DNA of 64,000 bases, from contig CACVBU010001205.1 in the NCBI GenBank assembly GCA_902728285.1, forward strand, positions 1,419,309 to 1,483,308, given 5' to 3'. Below are positions 53,255-63,927 of this stretch, in pieces (position 1 is the stretch's first letter; the number at the start of each line of letters is the position of its first letter). The position numbers and the translations under genes were made by a program. The stretch comes from Clytia hemisphaerica. Lineage: Eukaryota; Cnidaria; Hydrozoa; Leptothecata; Clytiidae. The notes under the pieces were generated by a model. The model searched no databases and was not told the origin of the DNA. It was given only the letters and a program-made list of their open reading frames with translations.

Positions 53255-54448
53255 ACAGTGAAATGAGTCGATTCTATAAGAAGTTTCTTTTTTCCTTCGC
53301 AGTCCTCTTCATTTTTTGTGTCGTTTTTTTCTTAAAGTTTCTATTTCAAGTTAATTTATATTAAAATATGCTGCAACGGTACTTCTCACTATGAATATAA
53401 CATAATCGTTTTTGAAATTTTTCTTAGGAAAGACCTTTTTTATACATAAACAGCGAAATAAATCGTATTCTTTTTAATCCTATCTACTCTCGGGACTCTT
53501 TCGAAATTAAACTGGTCTTTTGTATTTATTTTCGCACTCCCACCCCAAAACAACTTACTCTTAGGTTCCAAATAAACGGGGGGGGGGGGGTTGGAAAATT
53601 TTCTAGATTTTAATAAACGGGGGGGGGACCTAATTGGCAGGTGGGGTTGGAAATTGTACTTCTGAAACCCAAAAATAAGGCACAAATATGCTAAAATCAG
53701 GCTATTTAGAGCAAGTTAAGGGGTCTTCTCTTTGACAGCTGAAAATATTCTTAGAGATTAATTAACGGGGGGGGGGCGTTTATTTTTTACAATGAACCTT
53801 TTTATTTTCTTAATTTCGAACATACTTGTGTAGATAAAACATTTTTTTTTTAATTTCTAAAAATAAAACTTTCGCTTTCTTATAAGAATATCATTCTCTT
53901 ATTAATGTAAAGTATACCTTAACCGCTCTCAAGTGACGTTCAAGAAAGTGAATTTTTACTTTAAAAAAATGGGTATCTTCCTAATCTTTTCAGACTCTTC
54001 CTGGAGGCATTCTTGGGGTATTCCTGCGATTTAAACAAATCCCGCAAACATAGGGTATTCTTATAAAGAAATGTGCTTTTGTGTCTAAAACTTCTCTTTT
54101 TCCTTCACTGTATTTTGTCGAATTAATAATTGTCGGTTGGATTTATTTTTCCTAATCTTTGAAATCTTTGTTTGTTCCAGAGAGTTTTCTTAAAGTTCCT
54201 TGTTTATCCTTATAAAAACTATTTGTTCGGGTAGGATAGAAGATCTACTTGCATTTAATTTAGAAAGATTCTACTACGAAATACAAAATCAACAAAAAAG
54301 AATTGGAGAGGCCGAAAAAAATCGATATACTTGGGAAAGGTGTATTACTGCATAATTAATTAAGACATGAAATTATAATTATAAAAACAGTAAGATATCT
54401 TTCGTTATTCACATTCAGCAGTCTTCTCACAGAGTCACGTTCATTAAA
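53255..54448. other. Gene-free, G-tract repeats
   Basis: At 53570-53780, three runs of 9-12 G follow AAATAAAC, AATAAAC or AATTAAC, with GGGTTGGAAATT repeated. This looks like a decayed element with G-rich ends. The rest to 54448 is AT-rich and should contain the zinc-finger gene's 3' UTR. Confidence 0.5.
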
Positions 54449-55247
54449 TTAATCTTCTATCATTGCACACTGGTCTTTCTTTGTATGTGCGGTCAGTCTA
54501 ATCTTTGTAGGGAAGTACTTTCCACATTTCGAGCATTGATGATTCGAGGTATTTTGATGGACTTGTTGGATATGCGTATCCAAACGATCTTTCGTTGCTT
54601 TTCCTTTTCCACATAGAGAGCATTTAAATGGTAAATCTTCCTCACGCGTATGGTTGGTTAGAATGTGTCTGTTTAAGTGGTATTTCGTACGATGTACTTT
54701 TCCACATGTTTCACATGTCTTTGATTTGTTTCTCTTCTGTTGGGCTTTCTGTTCCACTTGGACGCGTTTTGATTTAACTGCATCATGCTTCTTTCTTTTG
54801 TTTTTAAATTCGTAATCACTGTCCACTTCTATCACCTCTGGTTCCTCCAAAGAATTTGGTTCAATCGTCAAGTCCGGTTCTTTCGTTTTGTTCTTTTCCT
54901 GGGAAGAATTTGGCTCGTCGAGTGCTTTTTTCTCGATATTGATCACCTGAAGAAAACAAAAAAATTATTTGTTAGCTCTGACCGATATCATGAAACTTGC
55001 TGATATATATTCACTATATCACTATTGGTTTGAATGTTATGAGTTTTATAGTAAGTCTTGATTATGTAGCTTTCGAAAATCGTAATTAAGGATAGTATGT
55101 TGTAAAATTATGTAAATGAGGCAAAATAAAAATTCAAAAAAGCGCCTAGATTGAAAATAGGCTGAAAGCTTAAAGTAACAAACCTACCTCTATTTCATTT
55201 GAAGAAACCCCAATTGTCAATTCAATGTCAACCATGTCCTCTGCCAT
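54449..55247 (-). CDS. Three-finger C2H2/C2HC zinc-finger protein, 2 exons, 185 aa
   Basis: Exon 1 is 55247-55188 (MAEDMVDIELTIGVSSNEIE), followed by a GT donor; exon 2 is 54946-54449 after a TTTTCTTCAG acceptor, phase 0. The N-terminal half is acidic, with a hydrophobic-acidic stretch VIEVDSDYE (~59-67) resembling a SUMO-interaction motif, then a lysine/arginine-rich segment (~69-97) that could be a nuclear signal. Three fingers follow: C98-C101-H114-H119, C129-C132-H145-H150, and C158-C161-H174-C180, the last a C2HC variant. This fits a small DNA-binding nuclear protein; the target is unknown and I cannot name an orthologue. It is divergent to the 180-aa gene starting 424 bp away. Confidence 0.85.
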
Positions 55248-55670
55248 TCTTGCTATTGTCTGTTAAGTTAATATAATCCTTTCTTTTCCGCTTATTTATA
55301 CTATTTATACTTTACCACTGACCAGAGTTGGAGGGTTCTCTTTTTTCACACTTTCTTATTTTTTGCAAAATGTGCAGAAGCCGTATATTACCAACTGACC
55401 TGCTGGAGGCTTCTCTTTTTCACACTTTCTTATTGTTTCAGATTTTCTGAGTTTGATGTCATTTCGAATGACGTCATAGTCACATTGGATAAAAAAACTG
55501 AAAAACAAATTTTTGAGCTAATTAAATTTGAAAATTAATTGTTCATGCACGATTTCAGATGTATCATATTTCAATCTAGTGCAGATTTAAGGTAGTCAAG
55601 AGTGCACCAAGTCCGTTTGTACTAGTGTCTAGTACAGTCTAATTCGCAGTCTGTTAGGTGTTTGCAAAAT
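55248..55670. promoter_or_regulatory. Candidate bidirectional promoter with CRE
   Basis: The 423 bp between the two divergent start codons contain a perfect TGACGTCA (55469-55476), a TATA-like run (TTATTTATACTATTTATAC) ~40-60 bp upstream of the zinc-finger ATG, and a duplicated ~45-bp block (TTTTCACACTTTCTTATT at about 55347 and 55418). Promoter function is inferred from position. Confidence 0.55.
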
Positions 55671-56912
55671 ATGAATAATTCAATCGAGATCAGTGAAAAT
55701 AGCCATCCAAACGATCTTTTCTATACACAACAGAAGGTAAGTATAATATCGTAATACCTTACTGTTTTAAAATTCTCTCAGCAATTTTTAATTTTTGCTT
55801 CTACTTTTTTACATCCCATTTTTATGTTCAGGAAAGCTTTACGCTGTTATAGAAAATTGCTATATACGTTCTTTTTGTGACATCCAAAAACCAACTACTA
55901 TTATTTTGCTTTCTTTGATATTAGGATGGAGAGAAACCAAAGAAACGACCTGCCCTGAAAATGAGCCCTATAAAGTTTGAATTATCGGATGATGATTCAA
56001 TGAACCCCGTAAGTAAATTCATGTTGCTGACACTAAAATATTTGAATGTTCTTATAAAAAAAGTGTATTAAGAGCTTGATATTCTTAATTGGCGGGCTAA
56101 TTAGCTAATTAGCTAATTGAACATAGTCTTTCTTCCCACTTTTGAATTAATACCTTTTCTAAATATTTATATCATTGTACATATATCTTGCATTTATTTG
56201 AATTGATATTAAGTAAAAGCTTCTAACCAAACTTACATAATTTCAGGGATACACAGAGCCTAAGAAAAAAGCCTAAATGGCTCCATCATCAATTGTAAGA
56301 CAATTTCAATTTAATTTTAGGAGACGACTATGTCCTCAGAAGAAACCAATGTTGAAGTTGACAAAAAGAATACGGAAGATATTAAAAGTGTTTTTAAAGT
56401 GAGTCGGTTTAAACTATTTCGAAAAAAAATGTTGATTTTGATTTGAAAATGAGGCTCGTTAAAACTTTTAAAAGATACAATTATGAATTAAAGGACTGCT
56501 GTATTTGGTGATAGGCAAGAACAAGTAAAATTATAAAACATACAACTTTTAAAAAAATACAAAAGCTAAGAAAAGCTAAATATTCTTTTGATTTCAGGAA
56601 CCTCATCTTGACACCGATATTGACGCCGGTATCAGAGTATTGAGATTTTTGAAGCATAAAAACGTCGGTGAAATTTTATCAAATCATGAGAAGGGGGCTG
56701 TGAAAACCGAAGAAAAGGCGACGCAAACAGAAGAAACAATGATGATGCGTCGGGACTTTGCGTTGTTAGTGAAAGACCTGGAAAAAACGATTCAAGAACT
56801 AAAGTCCAATATCTCACAGCAAAAAAAACGCATTTATTCAGACATTCAATCCATAGAAGCGATAGATGAAATGTTGGACGATATTATGCCGAAGTGTGCC
56901 AAAATGGGATAG
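55671..56912 (+). CDS. 180-aa acidic coiled-coil protein, 4 exons, function unknown
   Basis: Exons are 55671-55736, 55925-56008, 56321-56398 and 56598-56912, all phase 0 with GT-AG borders; stop TAG at 56910-56912. The N-terminal half is polar, with a basic run KPKKRPALK (~26-34) that could be a nuclear signal and an acidic patch (LSDDDS). Residues ~120-165 (LLVKDLEKTIQELKSN and on) predict a coiled coil. There is no signal peptide, membrane segment or domain I recognise. AATAAA lies at 57075-57080. A possible 48-nt alternative exon with an in-frame stop lies in intron 2 (56247-56294). The small size and head-to-head arrangement with the zinc-finger gene suggest co-regulation. Confidence 0.75.
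56247..56294 (+). other. Possible poison exon in intron 2 of the 180-aa gene
   Basis: TTTCAG at 56241-56246 precedes, and GTAAGA at 56295 follows, a 48-nt stretch. Read in the phase-0 frame of exon 2 it gives GYTEPKKKA and then TAA. If included, it would truncate the protein after nine extra residues. It could also be a chance pair of splice-like sites. Confidence 0.35.
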
Positions 56913-57074
56913 AGGCGAGTCTACAACCTCGATTTTCTTAGAAATCTTAGAAATCTACTAGAAATTTTCATCAAATTATTAATCCCTTTTTTGTAGATTA
57001 GGTATTATGGCCCTATATTAAAACATATGTAAAAAAGATTGTAATTTTAACTAATCGAAGAAGCTCTTATTGTT

Positions 57075-57080
57075 AATAAA
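57075..57080 (+). terminator. Polyadenylation signal of the 180-aa gene
   Basis: AATAAA lies 163 bp downstream of the stop codon, at a normal distance. Confidence 0.6.
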
Positions 57081-57690
57081 AACTTGTTGATTACTTTTAT
57101 TAAGAGAGGATTAAATTGCCCTCGGGAGTAGCACTCGTCTAATTTGGTCTTCGTAAAGTACCGCACTTAAAAGATTCTTTTTAAGATGTAAAGATTCCGT
57201 TTTGTCAAAAAAAGTCAGTTTTTTTTCATTTCAAGCTATTTTGTATTGAAGTATATCGTAAGGTTAATATTCATTTGTTTTTCAAAAAAAAACTTTTTAT
57301 CTGAAAACAAAATCAAAATCTCCCGAGATATTAGCGTTTTAAACTTAACAGATTTGAACTTATATTTGGCTATTATTGCTTAAAATTTTTTTTCGGAAGT
57401 TATTACAAAAAAAAGTTGTCAATTAACCGCCTATGACAGAAAAAAAAGGAATGGTATTTAGCAAACAACTTTATTTTAATTAGTGTCAGATTTTTAATGT
57501 ATTGGTTGGCGGCGTGTGTCTTGCAATTATCCGTAATTCCACCGCAGACTCTTATTTGCGTACCGAGTGTGAGCCGACAGTAAAAAAACTCTTTTACATG
57601 AATTGTCACCGACAATTGTCTGTCTTTACAGCAGGATTTCTCCCGTGATTCTGGTTGAAATCCCAAAATTTACATTGGATGATAATGATC

Positions 57691-58888
57691 GGGCAGGTCT
57701 AAAACGCCTAATACCTACTACTTAATACTTACTACCTAATACTTAATACTGACTACCTAATCCGTTTGGATACTTTACAGACCAGAACTTTCAGGCCCTG
57801 GCTCTTCTTCGCCTGTTCGAAATTTATATTCTAAGAAAATTAGTTTCGTGGAATGTGTTATCTAAAAGAATATTTGAATATTAAAGTAAATATTTTCTTC
57901 GCCTCGTATAAGTACAAAGCAAAAGGTTATTATCTTTATCTAGTTTTTCTTCCTTTTACTGCTCTCTCTATTATGACTTTGATTTAATTATAAGAACACA
58001 TGTGCAAATATCTAAAATCAGTTATTCTTATACACCCATGTCTCCTTTATAAAGATACAAATGGCTAAAACGTTATTTAAACGTTATTTGAGATTAAATA
58101 TATAGGTCATTTAATTGTATCCTTTTGTATTTATCTGCATCATATCGAGTAAAGTGTCATCCGGGGGGGGGTTACTAGGGTTGCGAGCTGACGGGGGGTG
58201 CCGCCCAACTTTCGAACTTTGGACCCTTATCGGGATTAAAAAGGAGAAAACAAAGGAAAATTTTGTGAATTTTGTGACCCTTACCGGGACAAATTTGACC
58301 AATTTTGACCAAATTTCGATCATTCAGGGGGAAAAAAGTTGAAATTTTCCTATTTTTCCGACCCTTAGTGGAACTGAAATTTGATTTTCAGATTTTTCCG
58401 ACCCTTAGCGGGACTTTGGAAGTCCAAAAAAGGTACCCTTAAGGGCGGCACATACCGTACCCTCCATTTGCCTAAGTACCCCCCCCCCCGGGAGTGTCAT
58501 ACTACTTTTTGAGATTGGTTTCAAGGGCTTTATCTTTATCATCTCAACTGATTCTTATAAATAAAACTAATATGAATGAGCAAACGAAATATTTTCTCCT
58601 ACGAAAAAGTGTGTCTCGACAAAATATGTGTAGTCTGTAAACTTCATAGAAAAAGCGCGGGAAAATGAAGTGAAGAGAAAAAAAGAGAGAAAATATTTTC
58701 ATGTCTTATCAAAACGCTGTAAGACAAAAACTTGAAATTTTTTTAACACCAAAATTTCAGATTTGGTCATATTTGGCATGCTGATTATTTTAAAGGTATT
58801 TTCGAGCAATTTTGAGGTATATATAGTAAATATTAAGTATTAGGTAGTAAGTATTAGGTAGTAAGTATTAGGCGTTTTAGACCTGCCC
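57691..58888. mobile_element. 1.2-kb MULE-like MITE with tandem-repeat TIRs, 9-10-bp TSD
   Basis: The left end GGGCAGGTCTAAAACGCC is followed by repeats of TAATACTTACTACC. The right end is the inverse (GGTAGTAAGTATTA repeats, then GGCGTTTTAGACCTGCCC). GATAATGATC flanks it on both sides (57681-57690, 58889-58898). It carries the nested 332-bp MITE at 58161-58492. The architecture matches the elements at 8832 and 39230. Confidence 0.85.
58161..58492. mobile_element. 332-bp G-tract MITE, copy 2, 8-bp TSD
   Basis: Same family, orientation and length as 41511-41842. TSD AGTGTCAT is exact (58153-58160, 58493-58500). It sits inside the MULE-like element 57691-58888, so it inserted later. Confidence 0.9.
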
Positions 58889-59241
58889 GATAATGATCTA
58901 TCTTTTAGCTATTAAACCGTGAATAAAAAAAAATCATTCAAAATTTCAACGACTAAAAATTACGAAACTTATATATGTAGCTCGGTATAAATAGATATAC
59001 ATTGAAACCACATGTTTTTATTGTATAAAAATTTGTGCCACGGAAATTTCTAATAATAGAACTACCTGCTAAAATAACATGGATGTTTCTGGCCTATATA
59101 TGCAAAACGAAAGACTTGATATTTATATATGTATAAATTTGAATATAGGTGATAAATAGTTCCCCTGTCGATAGAGTTTCACCTGGCCTTTTCTTAAATA
59201 GCCCCAAACGATAAAAATGTTCTCATTTTTATTTAACAAAG

Positions 59242-59766
59242 ATGGCGCGCAAACGCATATCTCCGGGGGCTACAATTCGTTGCTTGGAATCGGAAGTAGG
59301 AGAAAAAGATTTAGAAGAATTTGTGGAATATAACCTATATCGAAATAAAATGAATTGGAATCATCAATATGTTTATTTAGGGCTATATGCTACAGCTAAT
59401 GGGTATCACAAGATACGTAATAAACCTAAAGCTAAAACACCGATGAGGGTTGAGCGAGAACCAAATAACAGCAATGATCCCAATGCGATTAGAATTTTTG
59501 GACCTTCACCAGTCGAGGAAAAGGTTATTGGGATGATACCAAGGAAAGTTTCCGAACATGTTGCTAATTACATGGACAGAAAAGTTATAAAGCACGTCAC
59601 AGTATATTATCTAGGTGATTTTTATCACAAGCCATCACGTGTATTTGGACTGGGTCCAAAACTAAAGTGTTTATACTTTTTTGAATTCAATGAAATTGGG
59701 AAGCGAGATGAACTCATGAAAAAACTTTTAACTTTAGATTCGATAACTCTTGCCAATTATCCATAA
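59242..59766 (+). CDS. Stand-alone HIRAN-domain protein, intronless, 174 aa
   Basis: The frame runs from ATG 59242 (MARKRISPGA) to TAA 59764-59766 without introns. Residues ~40-150 match the HIRAN pattern: a strand near YVYLGLYA, then VEREPNNSNDPNAIRI (70-85, the conserved REP-N-x-DPNAI core), then VIGMIPRKVSEHVANYMD (95-112). HIRAN domains bind 3' single-stranded DNA ends in HLTF/Rad5-type helicases. Here there is no helicase or RING attached, so it would be a single-domain protein, probably nuclear or DNA-associated. The basic start (ARKR) is compatible with that. A lone HIRAN protein is more often seen in bacteria and phages, but the base composition is like the neighbours and it ends in host-like AT-rich DNA. 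It could be a retrocopy, a transferred gene or a lineage-specific gene. Confidence 0.8.
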   Translation: MARKRISPGATIRCLESEVGEKDLEEFVEYNLYRNKMNWNHQYVYLGLYATANGYHKIRNKPKAKTPMRVEREPNNSNDPNAIRIFGPSPVEEKVIGMIPRKVSEHVANYMDRKVIKHVTVYYLGDFYHKPSRVFGLGPKLKCLYFFEFNEIGKRDELMKKLLTLDSITLANYP

Positions 59767-59984
59767 GGCGAAACACTATTTTTTTCTCGGCATTTCGTAT
59801 AGTATTACGTAGGATATATTGTAGCTATATTTTTTGATACTTTCTTTATTGAAAAAAGAAAAAAGATAACTTTTTACCTACATTTATATCTTTTGAGCAT
59901 CGCAATTTACAGTAGTTTGAAACATAAATGTCCTGTTTAGCCTGTTTATTCATTAATTAACGGTCCCCACCTTCATTTCACTAA

Positions 59985-60432
59985 GGGGCCATTCAAAAAG
60001 TACGTTCGTCCAAATTTTCCTATTTTCAGACCCCCCTCCCCCCTTGTTCAGCGTTCGTTTTGAAGTACCCCCCCCTTTGTACGTTCGTTTTTATCTCAAA
60101 ATTTTTACCCTCTCTCTCTCCCCTCAAAAAAAATTACTTTTTCCTTTGAAGATAATTGGAGAATTTAGACAAGGCAAGTTCAAAGAATATGATTTTAGCG
60201 TTATTCTTTAATTTAAAGTGTTTGCTCTCTAATTATCTAATAATTACTAAACAATTACAACATACACAATTGTTTAGGAGATTAACAATTATCTTCAGTT
60301 ATCGATTCAAAGAAAAAATGTAATTAGGAGATAGATAGAAAAAGATTTTTTTTTCATAGACTAAGTTAAAAGTCACGCTTTTTTGCTGACCCCCCCCCCC
60401 CTCGGCGACGAACGTACTTTTTGAATGGCCCC
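59985..60432. mobile_element. 448-bp Harbinger-like MITE (TAA TSD)
   Basis: GGGGCCATTCAAAAAGTACG and its complement at the right (CGTACTTTTTGAATGGCCCC) are flanked by TAA (59982-59984, 60433-60435). C-rich tracts lie inside each end. It is non-coding. The class is inferred from the TSD. Confidence 0.8.
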
Positions 60433-60930
60433 TAACGTCAAAATTTTTCTCTGGCCACTTTAATTTTTTGTAGCAAACTTAGACAAAAACGCCCGCTATC
60501 ACGAAAACTACCCCACTCGAACTATGTCAAAAATGTGTTCCGTTGGGCTGATAATTTACGCTCGTTAACCTCGACCTCTGAGCAGGAGGAATATTAGAAA
60601 AGAGAAGATCAATCATAAAAAAGCCAAACATTATGGAACTACAAACCTTCATAAGAATGGCCGAACTCTTTTCTTCTTGGAAAGACAATCTTACCGTGAG
60701 AAGATAGCAAATCTTCTCTGGGTCCCTCTGACTTTTATCCTGGCTTGGGACAGGCTGGCTGTCCTTTGAGACAGCCAGGCGCATTAACCCTAGCAATCAT
60801 TCTTAACAATATCTCCAGGTATACCGGCACGCGGCAGGAGAAAAAAAAACAATGATAATCAAGAAAAGAAAGGTGCCCTCAGTGTACTCAGTAGTTGAAC
60901 CCGACTGGGAATGAGGCACATCATCCGTGA

Positions 60931-61048
60931 TTCACTTATTCGGCCGCGCGGTTCACTTATCAAACCGCACGGTCCACTTACCTGGCCGCAGGACCAATTA
61001 TCTGGCCGCGTAATAACCGCGCGATCCACTTATTTGGCCGCGCGGTTT
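60931..61048. repeat. GC-rich degenerate tandem repeat, ~21-bp unit
   Basis: Five to six units resembling TTCACTTATTTGGCCGCGCGG lie in a row, far more GC-rich than the surroundings. It adjoins the CCGGAC element end at 61060-61213. Confidence 0.75.
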
Positions 61049-61059
61049 GTTTCGAAATA

Positions 61060-61213
61060 TACCCCGGACACTTTATAAAGTCTCGGAAAATAATGTCCGG
61101 GGAAACTTTTCTCGCGCGTAATGGTTCCCCAGACATGTGTCCGGGGGTAAAAATGTTTGTTTTGATCCCCGGACATTTGCCCCGTATTGTCCGGGGAATC
61201 GGCAGGGTCGTGA
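61060..61213. mobile_element. Single right end of the CCCTGCCGA/CCGGAC family
   Basis: GTCCGG/CCGGAC motifs lead to the terminal GGGGAATCGGCAGGGTCGT, a perfect inverted match over 23 bp to 44499-44521. No left TIR is close by and no TSD pair joins the two ends. Confidence 0.65.
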
Positions 61214-61522
61214 AATTTTCCAGTCATGCTTCTTAAATTTTGCATATCTCTTTTTCTAGTGTAGCTAGAGACCTCAAATTTGGAGGGAGAATTCTTTGAT
61301 GGTGTTAAAATATTATTATATAAAAATATTTGTAAAATATTTAGTATTTATCAGCAAAATAACGAAAGATATATCTTTTTTTGAAAAAAGAAGACATTGC
61401 ATTGTTTTATTTTTGTTTATGAAGAAAATAGCTTGGAAAAGGTTGAAATGAGACAAAAAAGGTGGTAGGACCCATTTTCGGGGCCTCTGGAAATGGAGGA
61501 ACAAAAACTTTTGAGTAAAGAA

Positions 61523-62286
61523 TATAGTCAACTCAGGTAATCGTTACGCACTCCTAATTCTTACGCACTTTTTGAATCACCAATATTTCATGATATACTT
61601 GGTTTTTAACCTTGAAGTAAAATTATTATGAAAGCCAAAACATTTCCCTACCTTTTGTACTAATAATTTGTTTCTGTTTTGACTTCCCGCTCCCCAAAAT
61701 TTGCTTCAAAGAAAATGCGCTGTGGTGATACCATTTTGATATTTTAGAAGGATGAAGTAACTTTTGAACTGAGGAGATCTGGGTACAAGATAGCGCGCAA
61801 ATGGTTGTTGCTAAGAAGCAGCCTATTCAAGTACGTTTTATCCCACCAAATATTTTTTCTTGAATATTCCGTGATAAATAACAAGAGCCGCGGATCAATT
61901 AGGTGCGTAAAATTTACCAGGGTAGCCCAATCATTACGCACCTTTCCAAGTTACCATTCAAGCTTTAAAGTCGCCAATACATTGTTTCAAGTAATATCTT
62001 TTCAACACAGTTTAATAGCCAATTGGTTTTCTTAACAGTTTTCCGATCCACGGGATCGATAGAGGGAAAAATGCGGAATAATTGCAGATTTGGCACCTAA
62101 TCATTACGCAGTTGAAAAATGTTGCTTAATGAATTTTGGCTTATCGAAGATAGCTTATTTGAATGGAAAAGGTTGGAAAATGCTTTAGCTATCTAAAAAG
62201 AGCTCAACTAGCCTTTAATTGCAAGAATTAGCCGCGAAATCAAGCTTTCTCTGAAAAGTGCGTAACGATTACCTGAGTTGACTATA
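61523..62286. mobile_element. 764-bp MITE with TATA-flanked TIRs and TTACGCAC motifs
   Basis: TATAGTCAACTCAGGTAATC at the left is perfectly inverted at the right (GATTACCTGAGTTGACTATA). The motif ATTACGCAC or TTACGCAC recurs at about 61543, 61558, 61935 and 62104. TA flanks suggest a mariner-type MITE. It is non-coding. Confidence 0.8.
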
Positions 62287-62761
62287 AGTTTTTCTGAAAG
62301 GAGAAACCCCAAATGAAAAGAAAATCTATTTCGGCAGAAATAAAAACTTTTTTTTGGGACATTCCCATGCTAAAGAAGCAAAAAAGTTAAAAAAACTACA
62401 TGAAAATGAAAGAACTAGAATTAGATTTTTGAATTCCTCACCCTTTTTCTGATAAACATACAAAGTTTCAGCCTCCAAATACATTTTCCTCCGTTTCCAG
62501 ACACATTTGTTCATTTTTTTTCTCCCGTCGACAAACAATTTTCAAAATGTTGCAAAACGTTCGACATTTTACCAATTTGCCGTCTAGCCCGTGTCCACAG
62601 TGTTATATACTGCTGAAAGCTAAGATCACGGGCTTTCATTTAGTAAAAACCGGAACGCTTTAGCATATATACATAGAAAAAAAGTTCCAAGGGTTCAAAG
62701 TTCACGGAAAAATGAAACATTTGGTTTGACGTCAACGCAAGTTGCATGACTTCTGGAGTCG

Positions 62762-63115
62762 CTAACTGGTTCAATCGTCGATTCCGTTCGATTGAGATCG
62801 TCTGGCTTTATTCTTGCAGCTTCCCAACATCCAAGCTCTCAAACATCACAAGCCGAATGAAATTACTTTCGATTTCCCGTAGAAATTATGCGATGAACAA
62901 TCCGGGGGTCAATGAATCGACGATCGAACGCAATCGAACATCAATCGAACGCAATCGAACATCAATCGAACGCAATCGAATATCAAGCGAATCTGAAAAT
63001 TGCGGTAATATTCGATTGAGATTCGATTGCGTTCGACAATTGAATTTCAATCGGTCGATTGCGTTCGATTTGGTTCAACTGGTTTGATCTTCGATTCCGT
63101 TCGATTGAGATCGTC
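62762..63115. repeat. AATCGA-rich repeat with flanking ~35-bp direct repeats
   Basis: A direct repeat containing TCGATTCCGTTCGATTGAGA then TCGTCTGGC occurs at about 62778 and 63090. Between them are 62925-62985 tandem AATCGAACGC/AATCGAACATC units and inverted TTCGATTGCG units (63010-63072). It resembles the other TCGATT-rich fold-backs at 12129 and 14406. The frame over it is a by-product. Confidence 0.7.
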
Positions 63116-63342
63116 TGGCAGTTTGATTCACAAAGTTGTATAACAGTACAAAAAACGATCCAGAAAAATTCTGCTTCGAATAGGAGAAGACCACGAGAAA
63201 AGGGAACGGGATAAAGAATAAAAAGAAGACCATATTATGTAAGATTCAAATCATTCTTTTTAATAATTTTCCTAACTTAGGGGTCAGTCACAAATCGATT
63301 CTAGGTTAGAAGAACGTCAGTTGACGTTTTAAAAGCTGACAG

Positions 63343-63927
63343 TCTGAGAAATCCTTCTAATTGCACGCTTAAAATTCCTAGATATAAACGCGTAATTATA
63401 CGGCTATCAAATTGTAATGGTTTTAAAAGTGTTTTTACCTATCAATTTCATGTTCCAAATAATCTAAATCAGTATTATAATCATTGCTTACATTGAGATA
63501 CATCATTTACAAGTTATTAGAAAAGAAATGAAAACACTTTTCGTTTGTGCAAGTTCAAAATAGACGATTTTCCTCAAGTTTTCTCGGAAAAAAATCTGGA
63601 ATGCTTGGTCAATTTTACGCAAAATTTTACGAAGATTCCAATTCAAAAATCAGTTTTTGTCCGTTTGACCATGGTTCATCCGTTTTTAAAAAAAGTAAGC
63701 CCCACTATATTGCTCAAGCTTCTTCAAGCAGGGCTGAGCAGGGCGGTAAATTAAGCGTGCAATTGCACATGGGTGGACTCGGGCGGACTATGATAAGCGC
63801 GCATTTACAAGTTTAAGCCCGCGGAAGTTAAGCGTGCAATTAGAAGGATTGGGTGGGTGGGCGGTTCAGCCAGTCTGAGAAATCCTTCTAATTGCACGCT
63901 TAACTTCCGCGGTCATAAACTTAAATG
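63343..63927. mobile_element. Repeat element with TTCTAATTGCACGCTTAA ends
   Basis: CTGAGAAATCCTTCTAATTG occurs at 63343 and again at about 63875, and its inverse (AGCGTGCAATTAGAAGGATT) at 63832. The last two form a hairpin (63808-63927) extended by TTCCGCGG/CCGCGGAA. The overlapping frames at 63545-63816 resemble nothing known. Confidence 0.6.

Noticed and set aside
60527..60796. 89-codon minus-strand frame
   Set aside because: No splice partners, no motif, and no promoter or polyadenylation context that would support a gene.
44499..61213. A single 16.7-kb transposon bounded by the inverted CCCTGCCGA ends
   Set aside because: The flanks GTCTATTG and GAAATTTT do not match, and several unrelated genes lie inside; kept only as an observation.
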